Below, piece by piece: positions 9,684-17,951 of a stretch of DNA of 64,000 nt. The stretch comes from Streptomyces rugosispiralis (GTDB lineage Bacteria > Actinomycetota > Actinomycetes > Streptomycetales > Streptomycetaceae), in assembly GCF_024505145.1 (NCBI RefSeq), contig NZ_JANIAA010000004.1, positions 310,001 to 374,000 of the forward strand, written 5' to 3'. The notes beneath the pieces were generated by a model. The model did not search any database, had not been told where the DNA came from, and saw only the letters and a list, made by a program, of their open reading frames with translations. Both the position numbers and the translations under genes were made by a program. Positions within the stretch are counted from its first letter, which is position 1. Every line of letters starts with the position of its first letter.

Positions 9684-10424
9684 ATGGACGACACCGGAAC
9701 GCTCACCCTGCGGCCGCTGACCGCCCGCTCGGTCGTGCTCAGCACCCTGCTGGGCCTGCACCCGCCCCAGCTGCCCGCCCGCGCCCTGGTGCGCGTCGGC
9801 GCGCTCTTCGGCACCGCCGAAGGCACCATCCGGGTCGCGCTCACCCGGATGGTCGCGGCCGGTGACCTGGAGCAGAGCGGTGGCACCTACCGGCTCACCG
9901 ACCGGCTGCTGGCCCGCCAGGCGCGGCAGGACGAGAGCCGCGCCCCGCGCACCCGGCGCTGGGACGGCCAGTGGGAGATCGCCGTCGTCACCTCCGACCG
10001 GCGCGAGGCGGCCGAGCGCGCCGCCCTCCGCCAGGCCATGGCCGCCCTGCGCCTGGCCGAACTGCGCGAGGGCACCTGGATGCGCCCCGCCAACCTCGTC
10101 CACCCGCGCCCGGACGTCGCCGCCGAGCAGTGCGGCTGGTTCACCGGCGCGCCGGAGGGCGATCCGGCCGAGCTCGCCGCGCGCCTGTGGGACCTGGACG
10201 GCTGGGCCCGTCAGGCACGGCTGCTCGGCGCGGCGCTGGACGACGCGGAGGAACCGGCCGACCGCTTCACCGTCGCGGCCGCCGCCCTCCGCCACCTCCT
10301 CGCCGACCCCGTACTCCCCGACCGGCTCCTGCCGCGGGACTGGCCGGGTACGGAGCTGCGCCGTCGCTACGACGCGTTCGAACGTGACTTCCGGGCGTGG
10401 CTGCCGCGATACGCGGGCGGCTGA
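9684..10424 (+). CDS. PaaX family transcriptional regulator
   Basis: 246 residues. The N-terminal winged helix shows the family pattern SVVLSTLLGLHPPQLPARALV and GTIRVALTRMVAAGDLE, followed by the central RRWDGQWEIAVV and the C-terminal helical domain ending near FRAWLPRY. PaaX proteins are GntR-like repressors that release DNA on binding an aryl- or acyl-CoA. Its divergent placement to the AidB-like/enoyl-CoA hydratase pair makes those genes the likely targets, with a CoA thioester as inducer. No phenylacetate (paa) genes are in the window. Confidence 0.92.
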   Translation: MDDTGTLTLRPLTARSVVLSTLLGLHPPQLPARALVRVGALFGTAEGTIRVALTRMVAAGDLEQSGGTYRLTDRLLARQARQDESRAPRTRRWDGQWEIAVVTSDRREAAERAALRQAMAALRLAELREGTWMRPANLVHPRPDVAAEQCGWFTGAPEGDPAELAARLWDLDGWARQARLLGAALDDAEEPADRFTVAAAALRHLLADPVLPDRLLPRDWPGTELRRRYDAFERDFRAWLPRYAGG

Positions 10425-10457
10425 CCACGCGGGTGTCCCCCAGGACGCCCCCGCCGG

Positions 10458-11462
10458 CTACGCCGATTCGCGGACCACCAGCTCCGTGGGGAGGACCAGC
10501 GCCGGTTCGATGGTCTCCCCGGCGGTCAGGCGCAGCAGTTGGCGGGCCAGACGGCGGCCGATGCCGTCTATCGGCTGGCGCACGGTGGTCAGCGGGGGTT
10601 CGGTGTAGCGCGCGGGCTCTATGTCGTCGAAGCCGACCACCGCCACGTCGTCCGGCACCCGCCGACCGGCCCGGCGCAGCGCCCGCAGCACTCCGATCGC
10701 CATCAGGTCGGAGGCCACGAACACCCCGTCCAGCCGGGGCTCCCGGTCCAGCAGCTCCCGCATCGCGACCGCCCCGGACTCCTGGGTGAAGTCCCCGACC
10801 GCGACATGCGCCGCCAGCCGCGCCCCGTCCAGCGCCGCCCGGTAGCCCGAGAGCCGGTCCATCCCGGCGACCATGTCCCGCGGGCCCGCGACCGTGGCGA
10901 TACGGCTGCGCCCGGAGCGGATCAGATGCTCCACGGCCAGCGCCGCGCCCGCCGCGTTGTCCACCCCCACGTACGGCGGCGACGCCGGGCCCGGCACCCG
11001 CTCGTTGCAGACCACCGGGATGCCCATCCGGGCCAGCGCGGCGGGCAGCGGATCGGCGCCGTGCATCGACGCGACCATGACCCCGTCCACATGGCGGGCC
11101 AGCGCGAAGCGCTCGATACGGTCGCGGCTGGCGGCGGACCGGGCCATCATCAGCACCAGCTGCTTGTCCGCGGCCTCCAGCTCCTGGCTCACCCCGCGCA
11201 CCACGCCCGGGAAGAACCGGTCGTCGGAGAAGACCCGGCCCGGCTCCTCGGGGAGCACCAGCGCGAAGGAGTCGGTGCGCTGGGTGACCAGGCTGCGGGC
11301 CGCCTGGTTGGGGATGTAGCCCAGCTCCTGGATGGCGCTCAGAACCGCCTCCCGGCTGTCCTCGCCGACCTTGGGCGAGCCGTTGACGACACGGGAGACG
11401 GTGGCGCGCGAGACACCCGCGCGCCGCGCCACGCTCTCCAGGGTGGGCCGGGGCCGGTGCAT
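10458..11462 (-). CDS. LacI family transcriptional regulator
   Basis: 334 residues from the ATG at 11462 (GAGGT nine bases upstream; an upstream in-frame ATG adds 15 non-conserved residues). N-terminal LacI helix-turn-helix: TLESVARRAGVSRATVSRVV, hinge YIPNQAARSLV. The periplasmic-binding-protein fold follows with VGVDNAAGAALAVEHL, FVASDLMAIGVL and VGFDDIEPARYTEPPLTTVR. It likely senses a sugar or related ligand, but no sugar gene is adjacent: it faces the paaX gene tail to tail and lies 58 bp downstream of the fadE-type gene on the same strand. Target unknown. Confidence 0.93.
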   Translation of the reverse strand: MHRPRPTLESVARRAGVSRATVSRVVNGSPKVGEDSREAVLSAIQELGYIPNQAARSLVTQRTDSFALVLPEEPGRVFSDDRFFPGVVRGVSQELEAADKQLVLMMARSAASRDRIERFALARHVDGVMVASMHGADPLPAALARMGIPVVCNERVPGPASPPYVGVDNAAGAALAVEHLIRSGRSRIATVAGPRDMVAGMDRLSGYRAALDGARLAAHVAVGDFTQESGAVAMRELLDREPRLDGVFVASDLMAIGVLRALRRAGRRVPDDVAVVGFDDIEPARYTEPPLTTVRQPIDGIGRRLARQLLRLTAGETIEPALVLPTELVVRESA

Positions 11463-11520
11463 CCGCGCATACCTCGCTGTTCGCTCACTGATGGGTCGAT
11501 ACAGCATGGATCAAGACCGG

Positions 11521-12639
11521 TCAGGGCGCGAGGACGCGGGCGCGGCAAACCGACGGGGAGCCCCAGGCGGAGCGCAGGGCGCGGGCCTTGCGGATCCACA
11601 GCGAGAGGTCGTACTCGTCGGTGTAGCCGAGCGCGCCGTGCAGTTGGAGGGCGGTGCGCGCCGCGGTGTACGCGGCCTCGCCGGTGGCCACCTTCGCCGC
11701 GGCGACCGCCGCGCGGGCGCCGCCCTCGGGTCCCGACGCGAGCGCGCCGCCCCCGGGTCCGGACGCGTGCGCGGTGCCTGCGGGTCCGGACGCGTGCGCG
11801 GTGCCTGCGGGTCCGGATGCGTGCGCGTCGCCCCCGGGCCCCGACGTCAGCGCCACCGCGGCCCCGTACAGCAGTGGCCGGGCGAACTCCAGGCCGATCA
11901 GCGCGTCCGCCAGCCGGTGCTTCACCGCCTGGAACGAGCCGATCGGGCGGCCGAACTGGGTGCGCTGCGTGACGTACGCCGCGGTGCGCTCCACCAGCGC
12001 GAGCCCGGTGCCGAGCGACAGCGCGGCCGTGGCGAAGGCGGCCCAGTCCGCGGCGTGCGCGGCGGCCGCGGCCACGGCCGGGCCCCGGGCGAGCAGCTCG
12101 CCGCCGGGCAGTGGCCGGGCCAGCCGCCGGGCCGGGTCGAACGAGGGCTGGACCGGTCCGTGCCCCGGGGCCAGCCACAGCTCCTCGCCCGCGACGGCGA
12201 AGACGGCGTCGGCGGCGTCCGCGTCCAGCGCGTACGGCCCGCCGTCGGCCGCCGCGAGCGTCACCAGCGCCCGTCCGTCGGCGATCCGGGGCAGCCAGTC
12301 CTTGGCCGCCTGCCCGCTCCGCGCCGTGCCGCTCTCGGCGAGCGCGGCCAGCAGCACCGTGGCGGCGGCCGTCTCGGCCAGGGGCCCCGGCACGGCATGC
12401 CGCCCCGCCGCGACATACGCCACGCCCAGTTCGACGGGGAGCGGCCCGACGCCCTCGTACGCCTCCGGTACGGCCAGTGACATCACCCCGGCATCGGCGA
12501 GCCGCCCCCACACCGCGCGCCCCGCCGCGTGCTCGCCGCGAGCCCAGGCCCGGACGGCGTGCGGCGTGCCGGCCCCGCCGAGCATCCGGTCCACGGTGCG
12601 GCCGAAGTCCGTCTGCGCCTGATCCAGCATGAACCTCAT
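11521..12639 (-). CDS. Acyl-CoA dehydrogenase, small (partner) subunit type
   Basis: 372 residues, shorter and more divergent than the neighbouring dehydrogenase, as in actinobacterial heterotetrameric (alpha2-beta2) FadE pairs. Recognisable: YVTQRTQFGRPIGSFQAVKHRLAD (FAD-contacting helix) and QLHGALGYTDEYDLSLWIRKA (C-terminal motif). An unusual insertion at about residues 264-305 repeats GTAHASGP-type units about four times (30-bp DNA repeats, 11726-11850) between helices of the C-terminal bundle. The start MRFMLDQ at 12639 follows GGGGG. It lies 76 bp downstream of the large-subunit gene and is probably in its operon. Confidence 0.85.
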   Translation of the reverse strand: MRFMLDQAQTDFGRTVDRMLGGAGTPHAVRAWARGEHAAGRAVWGRLADAGVMSLAVPEAYEGVGPLPVELGVAYVAAGRHAVPGPLAETAAATVLLAALAESGTARSGQAAKDWLPRIADGRALVTLAAADGGPYALDADAADAVFAVAGEELWLAPGHGPVQPSFDPARRLARPLPGGELLARGPAVAAAAAHAADWAAFATAALSLGTGLALVERTAAYVTQRTQFGRPIGSFQAVKHRLADALIGLEFARPLLYGAAVALTSGPGGDAHASGPAGTAHASGPAGTAHASGPGGGALASGPEGGARAAVAAAKVATGEAAYTAARTALQLHGALGYTDEYDLSLWIRKARALRSAWGSPSVCRARVLAP

Positions 12640-12715
12640 CCGCGCGCCCCCGCGTCGGCCGATGGGCGCTCCCGGCGCCGCTCTCCGTACGAGGTCCGCG
12701 CTCCCCGAACCGCCC

Positions 12716-13942
12716 TCATCGGCGTCCCTTCGGCAGGCCCAGCAGTCGCTCGGCGACGATGTCGCGCTGGATCTCGTTCGTGCCCGCGTAGATCGGGCCC
12801 GCCAGGGCGAAGGTGTAGCCGTCGGACCACGGGCCGGGCGCGTCCGGGTCCTCGGCGGCGTCGGACAGTTCGCCGTGCGGGCCCAGCAGGTCCAGGGCCG
12901 TTTCGTGAAGGGCGATGTCCAGCTCCGACCAGAAGACCTTGTTCAGGCTGGACTCGGCCCCGAGCGAGCCACCGGCGGCCAGGCGGGAGGCGCCCGCGTA
13001 GGCGAAGAGCTCATACGCGCGGGCGCCGATCACCGCGTCGGCGACCCGGTCGCGCAGCGCGGCCGCCTCGACCCCCGCCCCGGCCCCCGCCCCGCTCCTC
13101 GCCCCGGCCCCGGCGTCGCTCCCGGCCTCGCCCGCCCGCTCCCGCCACAGCGCCGCCAGCCGCCGCGCCGCCGCGGTGAACCGGCCGGGGCTGCGCAGGG
13201 TCAGCCCGCGCTCGTTGCCCGCCGTGCTCATCGCGATGCGCCAGCCCTGCCCCGGCTCGCCGATGACGTCCTCGTCGGGGACGAACACCTCGTCCAGGAA
13301 GAGCTCGGCGAAGGCGGGCTTGCCGTCGAGGCGGCCGATGGGGCGCACGGTCACACCGGGCGCGTCCAGGGCGAACATCAGATACGTCAGCCCCCGGTGC
13401 GGTGCGCCCGCCTCCGGATCGCTGCGGAACAGGCCGAAGGCCCGGTCCGCGAAGGCGGCCCGGGACGACCACGTCTTCTGCCCGCTCAAGCGCCAGCCGC
13501 CGTCGGTGCGGCGGGCGGTGGAGCGCAGCGAGGCGAGGTCGGAGCCCGACTCGGGCTCGGACCACGCCTGGGCCCAGATCGTCTCGCCGCGCGCCATCGG
13601 CGGCAGGATCCGGGCACGCTGCTCGGCGCTGCCGTGCTCGAAGAGGGTGGGGGCGAGCAGGCTGATCCCGTTCTGGCTCACCCGGCCGGGCGCGCCCGCC
13701 GCGTAGTACTCCTCCTCGAACAGCAGCCACTCGATCACCGACGCGCCCCGGCCGCCGTACTCCTCGGGCCAGGTCACCGCCGACCAGCGGTCGGCCGCGA
13801 GGGTGCGCTCCCAGGCGCGGTGCGCCGCGAACCCCTCGGCGGTCTCCAGGGAGGGCAGCGGCACTGCGGGCGTATGCGCGGCCAGCCACCGCCGGGCCTC
13901 GGCCCGGAACGCCGACTGCGGCTCGGTGAGATCGAGGTCCAT
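12716..13942 (-). CDS. Acyl-CoA dehydrogenase, large subunit type (FadE30-like context)
   Basis: 408 residues. MDLDLTEPQSAFRAEARRWL starts the helical domain; WAQAWSEPESGSDLASLRST and WRLSGQKTWSSRA are the FAD/substrate loops; YAGTNEIQRDIVAERLLGLP is the C-terminal motif. An Ala-Gly run near residues 270-290 is a low-complexity insertion. It should dehydrogenate an acyl-CoA, probably as a complex with the smaller protein downstream. The ATG at 13942 follows GGAGGGGG. Divergent from the SDR gene across a 75-bp region with a palindromic operator; with the TetR and thiolase genes this resembles the mycobacterial KstR2 regulon, which handles steroid ring C/D remnants. Confidence 0.9.
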   Translation of the reverse strand: MDLDLTEPQSAFRAEARRWLAAHTPAVPLPSLETAEGFAAHRAWERTLAADRWSAVTWPEEYGGRGASVIEWLLFEEEYYAAGAPGRVSQNGISLLAPTLFEHGSAEQRARILPPMARGETIWAQAWSEPESGSDLASLRSTARRTDGGWRLSGQKTWSSRAAFADRAFGLFRSDPEAGAPHRGLTYLMFALDAPGVTVRPIGRLDGKPAFAELFLDEVFVPDEDVIGEPGQGWRIAMSTAGNERGLTLRSPGRFTAAARRLAALWRERAGEAGSDAGAGARSGAGAGAGVEAAALRDRVADAVIGARAYELFAYAGASRLAAGGSLGAESSLNKVFWSELDIALHETALDLLGPHGELSDAAEDPDAPGPWSDGYTFALAGPIYAGTNEIQRDIVAERLLGLPKGRR

Positions 13943-13982
13943 CGGCACGGCACCCCCTCCACCAGCTCCGTTTGCGGGTTCC

Positions 13983-14002
13983 CTAACAAGTGTTTGGTAG
14001 GT
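13983..14002. promoter_or_regulatory. Probable KstR2-type TetR operator
   Basis: CCTAACAAGTGTTTGGTAGG reads CCTAnCAAnnnnTTGnTAGG on both strands (14 of 20 bases symmetrical). Bases 13985-13998 match the published mycobacterial KstR2 motif AnCAAGnnCTTGnT at all but one fixed position. It sits 41 bp from the dehydrogenase start and 15 bp from the SDR start, so one repressor could close both promoters. Binding by the local TetR protein is inference. Confidence 0.7.
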
Positions 14003-14017
14003 TACCGTGGCGGCGTG

Positions 14018-14803
14018 ATGGACAACAAGGCGCCGTACGTCCCCGGCCATGGCCTCCTTACCGGTCGCACAGCCGTCATCACCGCCGCCGCGGGCACCGG
14101 GATCGGCGGCGCCACGGCCCGCCGGTTCCTCGAGGAGGGCGCGCGTGTCGTCCTCGGCGACGCCCATGAGCGCCGGCTCAAGGAGACGGTGGCCACGCTC
14201 GCCGGGGAGTTCGGCGCGGAGCGGGTCGCCGGACGCGTCAGCGATGTGACCGACGAGGCCCAGATCGCCGGGCTGTACGACCTCGCCGAGGAGCGCCACG
14301 GACGGCTGGACGCGGTGGTCAACAACGCCGGGCTCGGCGGCACCGCCCTGCTGACCGAGATGACCGACGCACAGTGGGACAAGGTCATCGACGTCACCCT
14401 GAACGGCACCTTTCGCTGCACCCGCGCCGCGCTGCGCCGGATGAAGGCGGGCGGCCACGGCGGCGTCGTGGTCAACAACGCCTCGGTCGTCGGCTGGCGC
14501 GCCCAGGCCGGCCAGGCCCACTACGCGGCGGCCAAGGCGGGCGTCATGGCGCTCACCCGCTGCGCCGCGGTCGAGGCCGCCGCGTACCGGGTACGGGTCA
14601 ACGCGGTCTCGCCGAGCCTGGCCATGCATCCGCACCTGGTGAAGGTCACCACCCCCGAACTGCTGGCCGCGCTCACCGAGCGCGAGGCCTTCGGCCGGTA
14701 CGCCGAGCCCTGGGAGGTGGCCAACGTCATCGTCTTCCTGGCCAGCGGCTACTCGTCGTACATGACGGGCGAGACGGTGTCCGTGAGCAGCCAGCACCCA
14801 TGA
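14018..14803 (+). CDS. Short-chain dehydrogenase/reductase
   Basis: 261 residues, classical SDR. Rossmann motif TAAAGTGIGG, VVNNAGLGG, catalytic Ser156 (NNASVVG), Tyr169 and Lys173 (YAAAK). It should oxidise or reduce a hydroxyacyl/keto-acyl-CoA or related intermediate with NAD(P). A GTG at 14015 directly precedes the ATG; neither has a strong ribosome site. It opens a three-gene operon with the TetR regulator 15 bp downstream and a thiolase. Context resembles IpdF/FadA6/KstR2 of mycobacterial HIP catabolism, so an equivalent role is possible but unproven. Confidence 0.92.
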   Translation: MDNKAPYVPGHGLLTGRTAVITAAAGTGIGGATARRFLEEGARVVLGDAHERRLKETVATLAGEFGAERVAGRVSDVTDEAQIAGLYDLAEERHGRLDAVVNNAGLGGTALLTEMTDAQWDKVIDVTLNGTFRCTRAALRRMKAGGHGGVVVNNASVVGWRAQAGQAHYAAAKAGVMALTRCAAVEAAAYRVRVNAVSPSLAMHPHLVKVTTPELLAALTEREAFGRYAEPWEVANVIVFLASGYSSYMTGETVSVSSQHP

Positions 14804-14818
14804 GGCGAGAATGAGAAC

Positions 14819-15535
14819 GTGCCGAATTCCACCAGGAACCGCGCTTCCACCGGAAACAGCGCGAAGAAGAACAGCGAGAAGAAGACGACCGTGACCCCGT
14901 CCCCCGAGCGACGGCGCGAACTGCTCTCCACCGCGGCGGAGGTCTTCGCCGCCCAGGGGTACAACGCGACCACCGTCCGCCGGATCGCGGACGAGGCGGG
15001 GATGCTCGCGGGCAGCCTCTATTACCACTTCGACTCCAAGGAGTCGATGGTCGACGAGATCCTCTCCACCTTCCTGAACGAGCTCTGGGCCGGGTACGAC
15101 GAGGTGCTCGGCGCCGGACTCGGCCCCCGGGAGACCGTCGAGGCACTCGTCACCGAGTCCTTCCGGGAGATCGACCGGCACCGCGCCGCCGTCGCGATCT
15201 ACCAGAAGGAGTCCCAACACCTGTCCACCCAGCCCCGCTTCGGCTATCTCACCGAATCGCGGGGGCGGTTCGAGCGGGCGTGGCTGGGCGCGCTGGAACG
15301 CGGAGTGGCCGAGGGGGTCTTCCGCGCCGACCTCGACATCCGGCTGGCGTACCGCTTCCTGCGCGACACGGTGTGGGTCGCCGCCTCGTGGTACCGGCCG
15401 GGCGGCCTGCACAGCCCCGAGGAGATCGCCCGCCAGTATCTGTCGATGGTCCTGGACGGCATCACTCCGCGAGAAGAACAAGCGCGTCGAGACCGGACGC
15501 AACGAAAGACACAACGACAGACACAACGACCGTAA
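14819..15535 (+). CDS. TetR family regulator, KstR2-like
   Basis: 238 residues from GTG 14819; a second GTG at 14891 would remove a Lys/Ser-rich lead. The TetR helix-turn-helix is RRELLSTAAEVFAAQGYNAT followed by IADEAGMLAGSLYYHFDSKE. The ligand domain keeps a pattern characteristic of KstR2: AVAIYQKESQHLSTQPRF, then DLDIRLAYRFLRDTVWVA, WYRPGG and QYLSMVLDGIT. KstR2 is released by a CoA-thioester of a steroid fragment. The palindrome at 13983 is the obvious target. The tail has repeated QRxTQRQTQR residues. Confidence 0.88.
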   Translation: MPNSTRNRASTGNSAKKNSEKKTTVTPSPERRRELLSTAAEVFAAQGYNATTVRRIADEAGMLAGSLYYHFDSKESMVDEILSTFLNELWAGYDEVLGAGLGPRETVEALVTESFREIDRHRAAVAIYQKESQHLSTQPRFGYLTESRGRFERAWLGALERGVAEGVFRADLDIRLAYRFLRDTVWVAASWYRPGGLHSPEEIARQYLSMVLDGITPREEQARRDRTQRKTQRQTQRP

Positions 15536-15570
15536 GACCGTCATCACCTGAGCGATCTCAAGGAGCTGCC

Positions 15571-16728
15571 ATGCCCGAGGCATACATCGTGGAAGCGGTA
15601 AGGACGCCGGTGGGGCGGCGGAAGGGCGGGCTCGCCTCCGTCCACCCCGCCGACCTCGGCGCCCATGTCCTGCGCACGCTGATGGAGCGCTCGGGCGCCG
15701 ACCCGGCCGCCGTCGAGGACGTCGTCTTCGGCTGTCTGGACACCGTGGGCCCGCAGGCCGGGGACATCGCGCGCACCTGCTGGCTGGCCGCCGGGCTTCC
15801 GGAGGAGGTCCCGGGCGTGACCGTCGACCGGCAGTGCGGTTCCTCGCAGCAGGCCCTGCACTTCGCCGCGCAGGGGGTGCTCTCCGGCACCCAGGACCTG
15901 GTGGTCGCGGGTGGGGTGCAGAACATGTCGATGGTGCCCATCGGCTTCGCCAGCGGCAAGGCCAGTGAGTCCCTGGGGCTGACCGAAGGCCCCTTCGCGG
16001 GCTCGGAGGGCTGGCGGGCGCGCTACGGCGACCGGCCGGTCAGCCAGTTCTACGGCGCCGAGCTGATCGCCGAGAAGTGGGGCATCACCCGCGAGGCCAT
16101 GGAGGAGTTCGCCCTGGGCTCGCACCAGCGGGCGCTGCGCGCCATCGACGAGGGCCGCTTCGACCGCGAGACCGTCCCGTTCGGGGACGTCTCGGTGGAC
16201 GAGGGGCCGCGCCGGGACACCAGCTTGGAGAAGATGGCCGCCCTCAAGCCGCTCGTCGAGGGCGGACGGCTCACCGCGGCGCTCTCCTCCCAGGTGTCCG
16301 ACGGCGCCGCGGCCCTGCTGCTCGCCTCCGAACAGGCCGTACGGGAGCACGGCTTGACCCCACGCGCCCGGGTGCACCATCTGTCGGTGCGCGGCGAGGA
16401 CCCGATCCGGATGCTGTCCGCGCCCATCCCGGCGACCGCGCACGCGCTGAAGAAGACCGGGCTGACCATCGGCGACATCGACCTGGTCGAGATCAACGAG
16501 GCGTTCGCCCCCGTCGTCCTGGCCTGGCTGAAGGAGACCGGCGCCGACCCCGAACGAGTCAACGTCAACGGCGGCGCCATCGCCCTGGGCCACCCGCTCG
16601 GCGCCACCGGCGCCAAGCTGATGACGACCCTCCTGCACGAACTGGAGCGCACCGGCGGCCGCTACGGCCTGCAGACGATGTGTGAGGGGGGCGGCCAGGC
16701 GAACGTCACGATCGTCGAGCGGTTGTGA
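15571..16728 (+). CDS. Acetyl-CoA acyltransferase (thiolase), FadA6-like
   Basis: 385 residues, full-length degradative thiolase. Nucleophile Cys89 in DRQCGSSQQALHFAAQ, NEAFAPVVLAW, catalytic His341 in GGAIALGHPLGATGAKL, and second Cys371 in CEGGGQANVTIVERL. It cleaves 3-ketoacyl-CoA with CoA to acetyl-CoA plus a shortened acyl-CoA. AAGGAG lies eight bases before the ATG. It is the last gene of the SDR/TetR/thiolase operon and completes a beta-oxidation-like set with the divergent dehydrogenase pair. Confidence 0.95.
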   Translation: MPEAYIVEAVRTPVGRRKGGLASVHPADLGAHVLRTLMERSGADPAAVEDVVFGCLDTVGPQAGDIARTCWLAAGLPEEVPGVTVDRQCGSSQQALHFAAQGVLSGTQDLVVAGGVQNMSMVPIGFASGKASESLGLTEGPFAGSEGWRARYGDRPVSQFYGAELIAEKWGITREAMEEFALGSHQRALRAIDEGRFDRETVPFGDVSVDEGPRRDTSLEKMAALKPLVEGGRLTAALSSQVSDGAAALLLASEQAVREHGLTPRARVHHLSVRGEDPIRMLSAPIPATAHALKKTGLTIGDIDLVEINEAFAPVVLAWLKETGADPERVNVNGGAIALGHPLGATGAKLMTTLLHELERTGGRYGLQTMCEGGGQANVTIVERL

Positions 16729-16879
16729 GGACCGTGGCCACGGGCTCGGCGGACGGAGTCCGGCGCGGGCGCCCGAAGCCCGTGAGGCCCGACCGGACGC
16801 CTTCCCGTGGCGACCGCGTCCGGCCCCACGGATGATGGTGCTGCTCCGAGGGCGGGACCGAGGCCGGGAGGACAGCGCC

Positions 16880-17302
16880 ATGGCGTGCGGATCGACCAAG
16901 CTCTGGAACGGCGAGGCCACCTGGTTCTGTTGTGGCAGCGCCTGGGGTCCGTGCTCCAGCGCGGGCGGCGGCGCGTGCGGCACCTGCCGGTCCAGCGCAC
17001 TGCAGGCCGCCTGGCCCAACGCCTCCAAGGCGTGCTGGGACATCACCCGGCCGGACCTGTGCGGCGAGGACATACCCCGGCGCGGCTGCGGCTCGGTGAT
17101 GAAGGTGCGCCATGACTGCTCGGGCGCGAGCGTCTGCGTCACCGTCAGCGACTGCGGCCCGCGTACCCGCGGCTTCTGCTCCGAGTCCACCTGCTGCGAC
17201 GGGATCTGCCGCACCAACCGGGTCATCGACCTCACCCCCGCCGCCTTCTCCGCCATCGGCAGCCTGAGCTCCGGCACCCTGCCGGTCTCCATCTTCGAAT
17301 GA
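16880..17302 (+). CDS. Small Cys-rich double-psi beta-barrel (RlpA/expansin-like) protein
   Basis: 140 residues with 16 cysteines. The barrel pattern is GEATWF at the start, an AAWPN helix, VCVTVSDCGPRT (the conserved acidic strand), and VIDLTPAAFSAIGSLSSGTLPVSI at the end, as in RlpA and expansin domain I. Such domains bind or loosen glycans; the cysteine density recalls eukaryotic expansin/barwin folds. There is no recognisable signal peptide from this ATG, which is odd for a disulfide-rich protein; an upstream start cannot be excluded because the frame is open further 5'. It is followed within 13 bp by a Tat-substrate gene and then a MauE-like gene, suggesting a linked folding/export module. 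Confidence 0.75.
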   Translation: MACGSTKLWNGEATWFCCGSAWGPCSSAGGGACGTCRSSALQAAWPNASKACWDITRPDLCGEDIPRRGCGSVMKVRHDCSGASVCVTVSDCGPRTRGFCSESTCCDGICRTNRVIDLTPAAFSAIGSLSSGTLPVSIFE

Positions 17303-17315
17303 GGCGGGCCCGGTC

Positions 17316-17951
17316 ATGAGCGCGTACCGAACCGGCGACCCCCTCGACCGCCGTCGCTTCCTCACCACCACCGCCCTGCACGGCGCCACCGTCATCGGGG
17401 CGACCGCGCTGGGCGCCGTGGACGCCGACGCCGCCTTCGCCGCGCCGATCCGGCCCCTGGACCCGGCGGTCGCCGAGAGCGCCTTCGCCGAGGGGCGGAT
17501 CACCGCGATCAACGACGACGTCTTGGCGGTCGCGGGCTCCTACGGCGACCACTCACGGGTGCGGGTCACCGGCGCCACCAGCGTCTGGAAGGCCCGGGCC
17601 ACCACCGCGGCCGACATCGAGACCGGCGACGGGCTCTACGCCCGCGGCGTCCCGCTGCCCGACGGCACCCTCGCCGCCGACGCGGTGTGGGTCAACATCG
17701 TGAACCTCCACGCCACCATCCGCGGTATCGAGAAGACCCGGCTGCATCTCGCCCACGGGCAGCACGAGATCGTCGGCAACCTCATGACGGAGGCCACCAG
17801 CGCCGCGTACGGCACCGCCTCGCCCACCGCCGATCTGTCCCGGCTCACCATCGGGCAGAGCGCCCAGGTGCTGGGCGCGTGGCGGCCGTCCGACGGCTCC
17901 GTGGACCTGGTCCGGGTCGCGGTCGCCCCCGGCGCGGGGAGGCGGCGATGA
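17316..17951 (+). CDS. Tat-exported protein of unknown function
   Basis: 211 residues. A twin-arginine signal (DRRRFLTTTALHGATVIGA, ending near AAFAAP) is followed by a beta-rich domain: GRITAINDDVLAVAG, RVRVTGATSVWK, LYARGVPLPDGTLAADAVWVNIVNLHATI and SAQVLGAWRPSDGSVDLVRV. The pattern is like an OB-type DUF5666 domain, in which repeated strands are separated by short turns. Its stop overlaps the start of the next gene (ATGA), so translation is coupled. Function unknown; context suggests it works with the Cys-rich barrel protein. Confidence 0.75.
   Translation: MSAYRTGDPLDRRRFLTTTALHGATVIGATALGAVDADAAFAAPIRPLDPAVAESAFAEGRITAINDDVLAVAGSYGDHSRVRVTGATSVWKARATTAADIETGDGLYARGVPLPDGTLAADAVWVNIVNLHATIRGIEKTRLHLAHGQHEIVGNLMTEATSAAYGTASPTADLSRLTIGQSAQVLGAWRPSDGSVDLVRVAVAPGAGRRR

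Noticed and set aside
12716..15583. A single 955-codon minus-strand gene covering the dehydrogenase and beyond
   Set aside because: Only the part after ATG 13942 matches acyl-CoA dehydrogenase; the rest is antisense to the SDR and TetR genes and crosses the operator.
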